A stretch of 64,000 nucleotides of DNA from Bradyrhizobium niftali (lineage in GTDB: Bacteria; Pseudomonadota; Alphaproteobacteria; Rhizobiales; Xanthobacteraceae), in assembly GCF_004571025.1 (NCBI RefSeq), contig NZ_SPQT01000005.1, forward strand, positions 1 to 64,000, given 5' to 3'. Below are positions 38,807-47,080 of the stretch, one piece after another. The translations under genes were made by a program, and so were the position numbers. The notes beneath the pieces are model-generated. The model did no database searches. It had not been told where the DNA came from and worked only from the letters and a program-made list of their open reading frames with translations. How positions within the stretch are numbered: the stretch's first letter is position 1; each line of letters begins with the position of its first letter.

Positions 38807-39027
38807 GCAGCATTTCGTCGTGCCTTGGCAAAGGCCCGATCGGTTGCCATAAAGCGCTCGATCATCGGCGCGATCAATTTGGCAGGTTCGGTCGGCGTCG
38901 CCGCTCTTCCGCTACGCGTCAGAATCTCGGCGTAGCTTTTGAGATTTCTGAAGACTGCCGCCGGCAGCTCGATCGTGAGCTTTACCGGCTTGTCGTCTTC
39001 GAGCGGTCCAAGCTTGAGCTTCGTCAC
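38770..39027 (-). CDS. DUF2274 protein of conjugation clusters
   Basis: The product has 85 residues from GTG 39027 (TKLKLGPLEDDKPVKLTIEL, then AVFRNLKSYAEILTRSGRAA, then PTEPAKLIAPMIERFMATDR). The ribbon-helix-helix-like pattern and its place directly after trbI identify DUF2274. Its GTG overlaps the natural trbI stop as GTGA, the usual translational coupling. The frame is intact although the trb operon is lost, so it is probably a relic. Confidence 0.82.
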   Translation of the reverse strand: MTKLKLGPLEDDKPVKLTIELPAAVFRNLKSYAEILTRSGRAATPTEPAKLIAPMIERFMATDRAFAKARRNAAQRSPGSAERSG

Positions 39028-39464
39028 GGTCTTCCTCCCTTGCCGTAGGGGGCCAGGACTAAGCCGCGCGTAACAATGACCAGCACCGGGAAACTTGGCC
39101 GGATGGTCAGCGTCGGCTGGATGTTGAGCCGGCGCTGTACGATTTACTGCCCGGTCTGGCTGATGCTGTTGGACACGCCGCTGCGGATCGCTTGAACAAG
39201 GTTGTTCTCATTCTGGCTTGTGCCCGCCTCCGCTCCGACGCTGAGCATGGTCGAAAGGACGGCGGCCTTGAACAGCATGCCCCAATGATCATCGACCTCG
39301 TCCTCGAGGCCAGCATAACCACCAGTGTCGGCTCCCGACTGGCGCCCCAGCGCGATCGAGCTACCATTTGGCATGATGATGCGGGTCCAGACCAGGAGGA
39401 TTCGGCTCTGGCCGAACGCCACAGAACTATCGTACTGGCCGATCAGCTTGGCGGCCGCGCGCAC
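39024..39464 (-). pseudogene. trbI: TrbI (VirB10-like) C-terminal fragment with stop
   Basis: It reads IMPNGSSIALGRQSGADTGG, then YAGLEDEVDDHWGMLFKAA, then MLSVGAEAGTSQNENNLVQA and ISQTGQ, where an in-frame TAA at 39143-39141 interrupts. The same frame then gives IVQRRLNIQPTLTIRPSFPV and ends at the GTGA junction with DUF2274. This is the outer-membrane-proximal domain of the conjugative T4SS protein TrbI. The first two thirds and the rest of the trb operon are missing upstream of 39464. Confidence 0.85.
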
Positions 39465-39883
39465 AATTTCATTCCACCCGATAACGGATTAGTTCAACAA
39501 GTATTCAGTCGTCGTAGGGAGCCAGCGTAGAGCAGAGAAAAGATACTTGCTGCATAGAAGGCCGATGACGCGGATCTGCGAATAGTCTTTGCAACGGAGC
39601 TATCGCTACAGGCGGGCTTGAGTGTGACTCATCGACAACGAAGCCCCGGCGCATCGCAATGCCGAGTTTCCGTGATTGACCGGCGCTCAAGAGGCCTCGC
39701 TCGTTCGGCTTAATGTGATCTGCTATTCGGGTCACACCTTGATGCGCTATGCGGCCGGCAATCCGACGTTAGTGCGGGCATCTTCGTATGCAGGTTTCGA
39801 TGCGCTCCAAGGATTTTCCATGTATTCTTCGTCATCTCTATCGCGCGGGCTGGCTGCAGGTCCGTCCGCCTCGGATACAAACC
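39465..39883. other. Stretch at the broken end of trbI
   Basis: No gene is supported. This is the replacement point between the trb remnant and the oxygenase cargo. Confidence 0.4.
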
Positions 39884-40591
39884 TCATTCATGTAGCCATC
39901 CGGTAAGGGCGAGTCGAGCGCCGCGCGCATAGGGCGGCACATACAGTACGGAATGTGGTCGCGGCACCGCGAACAATAAGAGAGTATTGTAAGTCGGTGG
40001 AAGACATATGGGTGGATCATGATCGCTCCAAAAGGCAGTTTGTCCACCCCAGTCATTGTCCCATTGTGTTGTGAGATTGAGAGAGTAGGCAACCTTTCGA
40101 ATTCCCGGTGTTCCAGGCGGCTGCTTATCGGTATGCGTTGTTAGAAAATGTCCGGCCTCAAAGCGCGAAGCAAACCCGTCGACATGGATAAACTCGCCAT
40201 GCCCGGTCGCATCTGCAACAATCCGTCGGAATCTCGTGCCAGTCAGGTATTCAGCAATTGTGCGAAGAACACCAGTGGCGCAACCATCACGCAGTCGCTC
40301 CACGAGCGGATAGCTCTTGAATAAATACTGGAACGATGCATTGGAACTGTACGGCTGGCGCCCGTCAGGACGAGAGCGCTCCCAATCCTTCCAGTCGAGA
40401 CAGATCGGCGTTCCATCCGGGGCAATAGATACAACCGACCATGCATCGAACGACTGGAGAACTTCCGACGCAGCCGCGGCTACATCAGGCGCCAGAAAAT
40501 CCACTATCCTCGCAGATCCGAATGTCTGGAATTCCGCTCGAATTTCAGCTCGACGTTCTACGGTCAAATCGCATTCAGAAATTCGCAGCAC
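39884..40591 (-). CDS. 2OG-Fe(II) oxygenase, prolyl-hydroxylase superfamily
   Basis: The protein has 235 residues from GTG 40591, chosen because GAGGAGT precedes it at good spacing; an ATG at 40660 lacks such a site. The double-stranded beta-helix core is complete: HFLTTHTDKQ with the iron ligands His and Asp, NLTTQWDNDWGGQTAFW, LLLFAVPRPHSVLYVPPYA with the second His, and the 2OG-binding Arg in RGARLALTGWLHE. It resembles P4H-type hydroxylases that act on peptides or proteins. It follows a well-initiated 88-residue gene by 78 bp, which may be its substrate or partner. Confidence 0.85.
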   Translation of the reverse strand: MLRISECDLTVERRAEIRAEFQTFGSARIVDFLAPDVAAAASEVLQSFDAWSVVSIAPDGTPICLDWKDWERSRPDGRQPYSSNASFQYLFKSYPLVERLRDGCATGVLRTIAEYLTGTRFRRIVADATGHGEFIHVDGFASRFEAGHFLTTHTDKQPPGTPGIRKVAYSLNLTTQWDNDWGGQTAFWSDHDPPICLPPTYNTLLLFAVPRPHSVLYVPPYARGARLALTGWLHE

Positions 40592-40669
40592 TGAGTTACT
40601 CCTCACGGAGCAGCCGCTATCGCCGCAAAATTGTGGCGATAGCGGGAGACAATGGGACATGGAAATTTA

Positions 40670-40936
40670 CTACGCCTTGGCCTTCAGCGAAACGATCTTG
40701 CCAAGCTTGCGATCCTCTGTCTTATCAATCCATTCCGATATGAGAGAACGAAGTTGGGGCCTTGAATTTCCGACATAGTCTTTCAACGCCTTCCAATTAT
40801 TCCCTGCGAGAAACTGCCGGACTCTGGCAGTCTCCTCAGGAGAGAGCGGAATGTCCATGTGGAATTCCAAAACCGTTTCATCTGCTGGTGTGGCGTAGTC
40901 TGTCTTGAGGATCAGGTTTGGTACTGATGAGCCCAT
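40670..40936 (-). CDS. Small protein upstream of the 2OG oxygenase
   Basis: The 88-residue product has a strong AGGAG site 7 bases before the ATG. It opens MGSSVPNLILKTDYATPADE, continues TVLEFHMDIPLSPEETARVR, and ends in a basic helix WIDKTEDRKLGKIVSLKAKA. There are no cysteines and there are four prolines. No family is recognised. The pairing with a P4H-type oxygenase allows the guess that it is a modified peptide or partner protein. It could equally be an unrelated small regulator. Confidence 0.65.
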   Translation of the reverse strand: MGSSVPNLILKTDYATPADETVLEFHMDIPLSPEETARVRQFLAGNNWKALKDYVGNSRPQLRSLISEWIDKTEDRKLGKIVSLKAKA

Positions 40937-41139
40937 TTGCTAGCTCCTATCTTTCCCGCGATCGTTTTGGCCATCTCGGCCAAGTAGGATTGTAGATGGT
41001 CTGAGCCTCGCAAGGACCTCCAAGAGTTGGTAGAGTCGATGACCTGCGACGGGCTGACGCAATGAAGTCAGCCCGATTCAAAAACTAGCAGGTCATATTG
41101 CACAACAAGAGGAGCGGCAGCGGCGACGGCCGGTGTCTG

Positions 41140-41467
41140 CCACCAAGCACGGGATCTTCAGCGCGACCTTCTACAAGGTGGAGAGCCAATACGGTGGCTT
41201 GGAAGTGTCAGACGCCAAGCGTGGCCGGGACGGCGCTCTAGAAGCGCCCATGCTCCAGGACCTTGAAGAAGAAAGATAGTGGCGGAAGCCGCAAGGCGAG
41301 AGGCTGGTGCACCGCTGCCGACCACCTTGAGGTGAGCGAACGGCGGAAGTGCAAAGTCCCACATCAGTGCGCTATCGCGGCGGGCGAGTTGATGAGGCAG
41401 TCGTACATACCCCTGCGCGAACTGGCTGCGGCCCGCCGGCGGTTCCGCTACAATCGCCTTCTCACAG
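41140..41467 (+). pseudogene. IS3-family (IS407 group) OrfA remnant
   Basis: KHGIFSATFYKVESQYGGLE followed by VSDAKR is the helix-turn-helix end of IS3 OrfA. After a stop a shifted frame continues GGSRKARGWCTAADHLEVSE and RELAAARRRFRYNRLL, the start of OrfB. It is non-functional. Confidence 0.8.
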
Positions 41468-41632
41468 TAATTCGTCATGCGACCGAACATGTGGCAAGCA
41501 CCGATGAGCCCGCCTCAAGCAGACACTCAAATTCAATTGATTTCGCTTAACTGGGAGATCTTATCCTACAATTATGATCTAGGCTCGGGTGCATGTTTGC
41601 GTGCGCCACTTTTGCGACACAAGGGTAGAGGC

Positions 41633-42499
41633 ATGAATATTCGCGAAGTAAGACAACTGTATGCCCGGCAGATACTGGCCATGGTCGGAGCAGATAGGGA
41701 CAAGAAATTAGAAAAGGCATTTTCGGCTGTTCCGCGAGAACACTTTCTTGTAGGCCGTCGGTGGCACGCAGTGACTCCATGGGCTCCTCATTTGCGTTTG
41801 CAGAAGAACGACCCCACACTTCTTTACCAAGATGTTGTCATCTCCCTTGATCCAAAACGCGGAGTTAACAATGGTAGTCCGTCGCTTCACGCGTGGTTGA
41901 TGCACAGAGTCGGACCACTAACAGGGGCGACCGTTGTCCACGTAGGCGCGGGAACGGGGTATTTCAGCGCCATTCTTGCCGAACTAGTCGGCAAAAAGGG
42001 GCGAGTGCTGGCTATTGAATACGACAAGTCATTGGCTAAATTCGCAAGGGAGAACCTGAGACTTTGGGGAAACGTTGAAGTTTTGAATGCCGACGGCAAG
42101 AACTGCGCACTTCCATTGGCTGATCTCATTTACGTCAACTTTGCGGTAAGCCGACCAGCCGTCACCTGGATCGAAAATCTGAAAGAGAGCGGACGTCTTC
42201 TATTTCCTCTTGGAATTCCCGAAGCGGAAGCCCGGTTTGTAGGACGACATGCGATGCATGCTGTCGCATTGTTAGTCAGACGTCGGAGAAAGGAGTTTGC
42301 AGCGGAGGCATTGCGCGAGGTGTCATTTGTTTTCGCTGAAGGAAGCGATGCTGCTGTCGGAGCGTCTGAGGAAAGACGGTTGAGGAAAGCACTTGCCTCC
42401 AAGGGATGGCAGAACGTTTCAACCCTCTATTGGAAGCAACGGGCGAAGGGACGATGTTGGTATGTTGCTAAGGATTGGGCATTAGGCGTCAAGAGCTGA
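41633..42499 (+). CDS. PCMT-like SAM-dependent methyltransferase
   Basis: The protein has 288 residues from ATG 41633 (MNIREVRQLYARQILAMVGA). It follows the protein-L-isoaspartate methyltransferase layout: KAFSAVPREHFLVGRRWHAV, then a segment LLYQDVVISLDPKRGVNNGS, then SAM motif I VVHVGAGTGYFSAILAELVG and motif II VLAIEYDKSLAKFARENL. The C-terminal 90 residues are an extension beyond the usual 210. Many such methyltransferases act on peptide products and not on aged proteins. It is divergent from the small protein and oxygenase pair, with an IS3 remnant between them. It is lower in GC than the flanking chromosome-like genes. Confidence 0.85.
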   Translation: MNIREVRQLYARQILAMVGADRDKKLEKAFSAVPREHFLVGRRWHAVTPWAPHLRLQKNDPTLLYQDVVISLDPKRGVNNGSPSLHAWLMHRVGPLTGATVVHVGAGTGYFSAILAELVGKKGRVLAIEYDKSLAKFARENLRLWGNVEVLNADGKNCALPLADLIYVNFAVSRPAVTWIENLKESGRLLFPLGIPEAEARFVGRHAMHAVALLVRRRRKEFAAEALREVSFVFAEGSDAAVGASEERRLRKALASKGWQNVSTLYWKQRAKGRCWYVAKDWALGVKS

Positions 42500-42912
42500 A
42501 ACCCGCCGCACTATCCGAACACCTCGCGGATTTTGGCGCCGCGGACGCTCTGCGCCCAGGGCTAATTAGATACTTGCAATTGGTTTAGTATCTGGAGTCA
42601 GATGCGTAGCTGCGAACGCTCCAAATGGAGCTGCTCGATGTGCTAGAATCCTTCTGTGGGCAGCGCGCAATCCGCTGGGCATAGGTTGTCTCGTGCTTTA
42701 GCTTCAACTGTGAAAGGCGCAGGACTTGATCGCGGAAGCGATATTTAGGCGTGAGCCTCGGTTTCACCCACGCTTTGAGAAGTTTACGATAGAGCCAGCC
42801 AGGATATCGGCTGCACACGGCCGGCTTTCTCGCAGAAGCAGCTTGCGATGCACTATCTTGAACCGCCCACGGGTACTGGATTGTTCGTCTAGCGGGCTTT
42901 GAGCGACTGCCC
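42500..42912. other. Stretch between the methyltransferase and the CopG remnant
   Basis: No gene is supported. A minus-strand open frame (42585-42998) runs into the CopG remnant in another frame. Confidence 0.35.
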
Positions 42913-43318
42913 TCACGAATGCTCGTCCTTCTGAATATCGTCCGGGATCTCCTGTCGCAGCTTCGGCCTTTGACTGAGCGGTCGCCCGAGTGCCGCAACG
43001 AAATTGTCCCACCGCGCCCCCCTGCGCCCTCGCCGCCTTTGCAGCGGGCTCGGGAAGCGGCGGTGTCGTCGTGAGCTAGAAGCGAACGAACAACGCTAAG
43101 GTCTCGACCGAGACCCCGATGTCGCGCTCAAGCCGCGCAATGCGGCGATCGACCTGATCAAGTCGCTTGGCAATAGGGGCCTCCCGTCGCTCGTCGGCGT
43201 CGGGGGACAGGAAGGACGCGATGGCGGCTTCGGCGATGAGCGACAGCGATTGCTCGCGGCGACGCGACACCTCGTCGCCAGGCGTCGGGCGGAGCTGAAA
43301 GGCATGTCGCGCCGGTAA
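42913..43318 (-). pseudogene. CopG/RHH regulator of the trb operon, broken
   Basis: It reads RREQSLSLIAEAAIASFLSP, then RLDQVDRRIARLERDIGVSV, then ETLALFVRF, an in-frame TAG where Trp is expected, then LTTTPPLPEPAAKAARAQ. A shift in a run of six C residues (plus strand, near 43017) leads to NFVAALGRPLSQRPKLRQEI. In alphaproteobacterial ICEs this CopG gene sits between traG and trbB. Its start is cut at the AbiEii stop. With trbI at 39024 in the same orientation it marks the two ends of a deleted trb operon. Confidence 0.75.
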
Positions 43319-43319
43319 G

Positions 43320-44237
43320 CTAGACGCGAGACTTGAGGACTTTTTCCAGGGCCGCAACGAGCTCTGCGCGCTTTTCCTTCGATAGCTTGTCGAGATTCTG
43401 CTGACGCCATTTGACGGCAGGCAGATCGGCGGCGGCGGGGATGCCGAGGAGATCCCAATCAGGCTCGCCGCGCTCGAACGATACTAGAAATTTTCGGTGA
43501 GCCTCTGGCATCTTACCGACAATTTCTTCGACCAGGGTCTTGCGCGCGGCAACCAGCTCGTCCTTTGAAACGGGCTTGTCCGTCATTCCTTCGAAGCCGT
43601 GGAGAAATTCATCGCTGATATCTTTTTGTGGCGAGCCAAGTACCTCGAACATCGGCCTGTCGTGACTCAAGAGATAGACGATGAAGGCCTTGCGGAGTTC
43701 ATCGGTAATTCCCTCATTGGCCAGCAGGTCGCGAGTATCAAACAAATCACGCGGATGCTGGCGATCCAAAGCGGCGACAATTTTTCCGCCATAGAGGTCA
43801 GCAAAAGAGACCGTGCGAGCCTCCGCGAAACCAAACGCCTCTTCGACGGCGGGACGCACCGAAGTCACGACCGGCTCGAAGACGCAGCCACGCAGCACAG
43901 GCGTGACTTCAATCTTGATCTGGACGTTCTGTGAGCGAACCACCAGTTTGACGATCGTGCCCTCTTTACGGGTCTCATGGACCTGCGCCCCGGGGATCTT
44001 CTCTTTAATCTCTGCAACGATGCGCTTCATGGCTGCATCGATGTCGGAAAGGGATTCAGCTCGCGGCGCGACAGGAATATAGGTTAGATCGATATCGACC
44101 GAGAGGCGCGGCAGGTTGCGGACGAAAAGATTGATCGCGGTGCCGCCTTTCAGGGCGAAGCATTTCTCTTCGGCGACAAGTGGGAGAACGCGCAGCAACA
44201 GCGCGACCTGCTTTTTGTAAGCATCAGCGAACGCCAT
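43320..44237 (-). CDS. abiEii: AbiEii-type nucleotidyltransferase toxin
   Basis: The protein has 305 residues. The nucleotidyltransferase core is visible: EKCFALKGGTAINLFVRNLP with the GG pair, and LSVDIDLTYI with the paired aspartates Asp48 and Asp50. SFADLYGGKIVAALDRQHPR and DLFDTRDL follow, as in the AbiEii/DUF1814 family. AbiEii toxins transfer nucleotides and are neutralised at the gene-expression level by AbiEi (type IV system). The start overlaps the abiEi end by 14 bp. All motifs look intact, so the pair is probably active and may have stabilised the island. Confidence 0.93.
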   Translation of the reverse strand: MAFADAYKKQVALLLRVLPLVAEEKCFALKGGTAINLFVRNLPRLSVDIDLTYIPVAPRAESLSDIDAAMKRIVAEIKEKIPGAQVHETRKEGTIVKLVVRSQNVQIKIEVTPVLRGCVFEPVVTSVRPAVEEAFGFAEARTVSFADLYGGKIVAALDRQHPRDLFDTRDLLANEGITDELRKAFIVYLLSHDRPMFEVLGSPQKDISDEFLHGFEGMTDKPVSKDELVAARKTLVEEIVGKMPEAHRKFLVSFERGEPDWDLLGIPAAADLPAVKWRQQNLDKLSKEKRAELVAALEKVLKSRV

Positions 44238-45078
44238 GGAGATCTCCCGGCACCGTTATCTGATAGGTTGGATCGAGAACACCACCTTTGACGAGCATGC
44301 GTTTACCATGCCCAAGATCGACGGTTTGCTTGTTAAGCCGTTTGAGCCAGGCATGGTTGTGACGGTCGGCGAAGTAAAAGAAGAGACGCTTCACCTTAAC
44401 GCTTGCGCAATCCTTCAGGAGTTTTTGCAAGCGATCGGGGCGAAGATTGGCAAGGCCAGCGAGTAGGGCATCGACCTGTTCGAAGCTTTCGTTGTTGGGC
44501 AATTCGTCGAGCAGTTCGAAAACGGCGCGCTCGGGCGTCGACAGGGTTAGAGGCCAGTCCCATTGGCCCCAGTTTAGTTGAGTTACGTCACCTCCCCGAA
44601 AAGCCGTATCATCGAGCATCTTCCCGGTTTCGACATTCCAGCGGACACTGCTTATGCCCTTCGCGACGGGTTCGTTTTTGAAGAGCCGCCGGTCGTTGTG
44701 GTAGACGAACTTCACGGACAGCGGCAGCTTGTTCACCCAGGATGGCGGAGACTTGGGGCCGTAGAGGTGAACGCGAGTCGTCGCTTGCGGCAGGTAGTGA
44801 GCGTATCCTTGTAGTTCGAGCGCCGTTCGCCCGCCCACGACGAGCGGTGAATAGTTTAGGATGCCCTGCAGGGATATGACGACCTGCTGCCAGCTCAATT
44901 CGTAGCGCGGTCGCCGGAAAACCCCGCGGGTTGGCTGTTCGAGCCAGCCACGCGTCACATACAGATGTTGGAGCTGGGTGGAGTAGCCGTGCCGCTTGAG
45001 CCAGGCGGAATCCACGACAAGCCCCTCAGGCAGGAGCTTGTCGAGCTGGTTTAGGAGTTGGCCTTTTTGTCTATCCAT
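44224..45078 (-). CDS. abiEi: AbiEi-type antitoxin, transcriptional repressor
   Basis: The protein has 284 residues. An N-terminal winged helix is visible (LPEGLVVDSAWLKRHGYST, QLQHLYVTRGWLEQPTRGVF). The antitoxin domain follows, with SLQGILNYSPLVVGGRTALE and LSTPERAVFELLDELPNNES. AbiEi proteins bind inverted repeats in their own promoter; a matching repeat lies at 45098-45122. The ATG at 45078 has no clear ribosome-binding site, and the promoter -10 box is so close that the transcript may begin at or near the ATG. It is the first gene of the two-gene operon. Confidence 0.92.
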   Translation of the reverse strand: MDRQKGQLLNQLDKLLPEGLVVDSAWLKRHGYSTQLQHLYVTRGWLEQPTRGVFRRPRYELSWQQVVISLQGILNYSPLVVGGRTALELQGYAHYLPQATTRVHLYGPKSPPSWVNKLPLSVKFVYHNDRRLFKNEPVAKGISSVRWNVETGKMLDDTAFRGGDVTQLNWGQWDWPLTLSTPERAVFELLDELPNNESFEQVDALLAGLANLRPDRLQKLLKDCASVKVKRLFFYFADRHNHAWLKRLNKQTVDLGHGKRMLVKGGVLDPTYQITVPGDLHGVR

Positions 45079-45085
45079 GATTGAT

Positions 45086-45122
45086 ATATTAGCATATTTT
45101 CAAACCTTGGGTTAGTTTGAAA
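45086..45122 (-). promoter_or_regulatory. abiE promoter and operator
   Basis: On the minus strand TTTCAAAC and GTTTGAAA form a perfect inverted repeat spaced by nine bases (45122-45098). TAATAT at 45091-45086 fits a -10 box, with its first base 14 bases before the ATG. The spacing suggests AbiEi occupies the core promoter. Confidence 0.6.
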
Positions 45123-45301
45123 TTGTCTCCGTTAATCAACCATTAATTGATTTTTATGAGCCTATCCAAACCAATCCTTTCTACAAAGACGCATCCTGTG
45201 GACGACGATTCAGGACCAGTTGCGAGAGGAACAAATAAAGAACAAATTGATGTTAAAAATGCCAAGACCCGGCAGCTCAATGCAACTCGAAAGAGATGAA
45301 G

Positions 45302-45537
45302 ATGGAAGGCAGTGAATTCAAACCGGGCGACCTGGTTCGAGTGAAATCAGGGGGCCCGTGATGACGGTCGAAAAGTGGGCATCACGGCAATGCTCCAGAG
45401 AAGCGGCGGTTTGGTGCGTCTGGTTCGAGAAGGTTGGGAACAAGCAGATCGCTCAGCAAAAGAGCTTCTCCCATGTCGTGCTTGAGAAGGCCGAGAAGCC
45501 GAACACGGCATTCTCGGTCGGGATCGTCAGGTCCTAA
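45302..45537 (+). pseudogene. YodC-like DUF2158 protein with one-base deletion
   Basis: MEGSEFKPGDLVRVKSGGP is followed by a frame change, then VMTVEKWASRQCSREAAVWC and VWFEKVGNKQIAQQKSF to TAA 45537. KSGGPxMTV is the DUF2158 signature. Adding one base in the run at 45353-45359 would restore the frame. It lies 10 bp before the caspase fragment, a pairing that suggests a former operon. Confidence 0.75.
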
Positions 45538-45547
45538 AGGGTGCATC

Positions 45548-45660
45548 ATGGCGTTTCGCGGTCTCTTCATCGGCATCGACCGTTACGCCTCCCAAGACAT
45601 AGATGAACTCACCTGCGCCCGACGCGACGCGATGGCGTTGGAAGCGCTATTCTCGGACAC
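45548..45660 (+). pseudogene. Caspase-family (peptidase C14) N-terminal fragment
   Basis: MAFRGLFIGIDRYASQDIDE then LTCARRDAMALEALFSDTL is the first strand and helix of bacterial caspase-like proteases. After about 38 codons it runs into an oppositely oriented integrase fragment, so the His-Cys catalytic pair is lost. Bacterial caspases often take part in defence or cell-death systems. Confidence 0.75.
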
Positions 45661-45985
45661 TCTCCGAGGTGAACCCCAGCGAGCGCGTGCGCTGTCGCGC
45701 CGACTCAATTGTGGAGCTGCTCTGTCCGATGCCCCTTCGCGAGTCCCTTCCAGAAGATTTCAAGCTGCTCGTTGAGCTGCTGCGCGACTCGCACGGCCCG
45801 CCGCCCCGCGCGATCATCGGCGATCTTGATGCGCGTTGAATGCTTGATGACACGGCGACGATCGAGCTTCGCGAACTCAACCGATACGCGACGAACGAAC
45901 TGCCAGGCGCCATGACGGCGGGTGAGAAAGTCGGGCATTCTCGGAACGTGTTGAACGAAATGTTGGACGTTTTGTTGGACGTTTC
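45650..45985 (-). pseudogene. Tyrosine integrase, N-terminal fragment
   Basis: The minus strand reads VPRMPDFLTRRHGAWQFVRR, then FAKLDRRRVIKHSTRIKIAD, then RVAQQLNEQLEIFWKGLAKG, and in a shifted frame ESARQRTRSLGF. This is the arm-binding/N-terminal region of DUF6538-type phage integrases of alphaproteobacteria. The catalytic domain is missing; the fragment ends at the caspase remnant. An integrase at this place fits an end of an integrated element. Confidence 0.68.
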
Positions 45986-46069
45986 CTGCCCTCGTATGCA
46001 GCTTGGGAACAAGCGCGAGAGGTGTCTGAGCCCGTCGCCAGGTCGAGCCGATCAATAGGTCATAAGACG

Positions 46070-47080
46070 CTACGGCAATTTCCAGAACCAGATGGGATCG
46101 GCGTTCCAATAGTCGGCTCCGACGGGATTGCTGCCGTCCCACAGGTCAATATGGCCCTGCCCCGGGAAATCAGGAATGTTCAGGTAGGCAACCAGCCCCT
46201 TCTTTCCCTGAACGCTCGCGGGGGCGGTGCCCGGCGCACTCACCCCAATGTCGTGAACACCGAACACCTCCGCCTTGCGCAGAATGCCAGCCAGATCGCC
46301 GGCGCCACGGACGAAATTGTGGGGGCAAAGGTTGACTCCGCTGTTGGCAAATTTCTCCTTGATTCCAGTGACCGTCTTGTCCAGAGCCTCACTCATGCGA
46401 ATCGCACAGGTGTTGGGAAAGTGCATGGTACAGTTATGAATCTGTGTCGGATCCGTCTTGTAGACGCCCCGGATGGCCGAAAATGCAGGCCTCGCCTGAG
46501 CAAACGGCGAGAGCATGTCGCGCAGGGCGTCCTGCAACGAGAGCTCATCGGGTACCACGATCACGTCCTTCGGAAGCGAGCCCGCCTGATAATTTCCGAT
46601 ACGCTCCTCGGGAGCGACAAAGGCGATCACCCGCTTTCCGAGACCCAAAGCAATTTCGAGCTCGGCCTGGGTACCTTCACCGCCCTTCAGAACGATGACC
46701 ACATCGGCCGAGGCCATGTTCATGATGTTGCGCGAATCGGCACTCTTTGGCGCCGTGCCGGGAAGATGCGTGAAGATTGGGAGCTCGATCCACCGGTTCG
46801 GATAGCCGGATTTCGGAGTGAGCGCGTATGGCGACACGTTTCCGAGTTTTGCTCCTGCAAAGCCTTGCGCGCTTCCCGGAATGATTCCGATCGAGCGTCC
46901 GACCCGGAGCGGCGTCCCGCAGAACGATTTTGCGACAATCTCCATCGCGCCGCCCCCACCGCCGGTCAGCAGGTCGCATCCATGCTCCGCGACGATCCGA
47001 CCGGCAATGCTGGCGCGTCGATCAAGCTCGGTTCCGACGGAAACCGCGTCGCCGGAGGCCGCCACGACGATTTTGACCAT
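46070..47080 (-). CDS. SLOG-domain protein fused to a Tae4-type peptidoglycan amidase domain
   Basis: The protein has 336 residues; the ATG at 47080 follows AAGGGGAG. Residues 1 to about 175 form a Rossmann-like SLOG/LOG domain: CDLLTGGGGGAMEIVAKSF, SRNIMNMASADVVIVLKGG and EGTQAELEIALGLGKRVIAF. Residues about 185-336 resemble the T6SS amidase effector Tae4: PNTCAIRMSEALDK with catalytic Cys215, FVRGAGDLAGILRKAEVFGV, KKGLVAYLNIPDF and GQGHIDLWDG with catalytic His270. No signal peptide is visible. Known Tae4 proteins cleave the D-Glu-mDAP bond of peptidoglycan. The SLOG half may bind a nucleotide or dinucleotide ligand. It is downstream of two giant genes on the same strand, 302 bp away. Confidence 0.82.
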   Translation of the reverse strand: MVKIVVAASGDAVSVGTELDRRASIAGRIVAEHGCDLLTGGGGGAMEIVAKSFCGTPLRVGRSIGIIPGSAQGFAGAKLGNVSPYALTPKSGYPNRWIELPIFTHLPGTAPKSADSRNIMNMASADVVIVLKGGEGTQAELEIALGLGKRVIAFVAPEERIGNYQAGSLPKDVIVVPDELSLQDALRDMLSPFAQARPAFSAIRGVYKTDPTQIHNCTMHFPNTCAIRMSEALDKTVTGIKEKFANSGVNLCPHNFVRGAGDLAGILRKAEVFGVHDIGVSAPGTAPASVQGKKGLVAYLNIPDFPGQGHIDLWDGSNPVGADYWNADPIWFWKLP

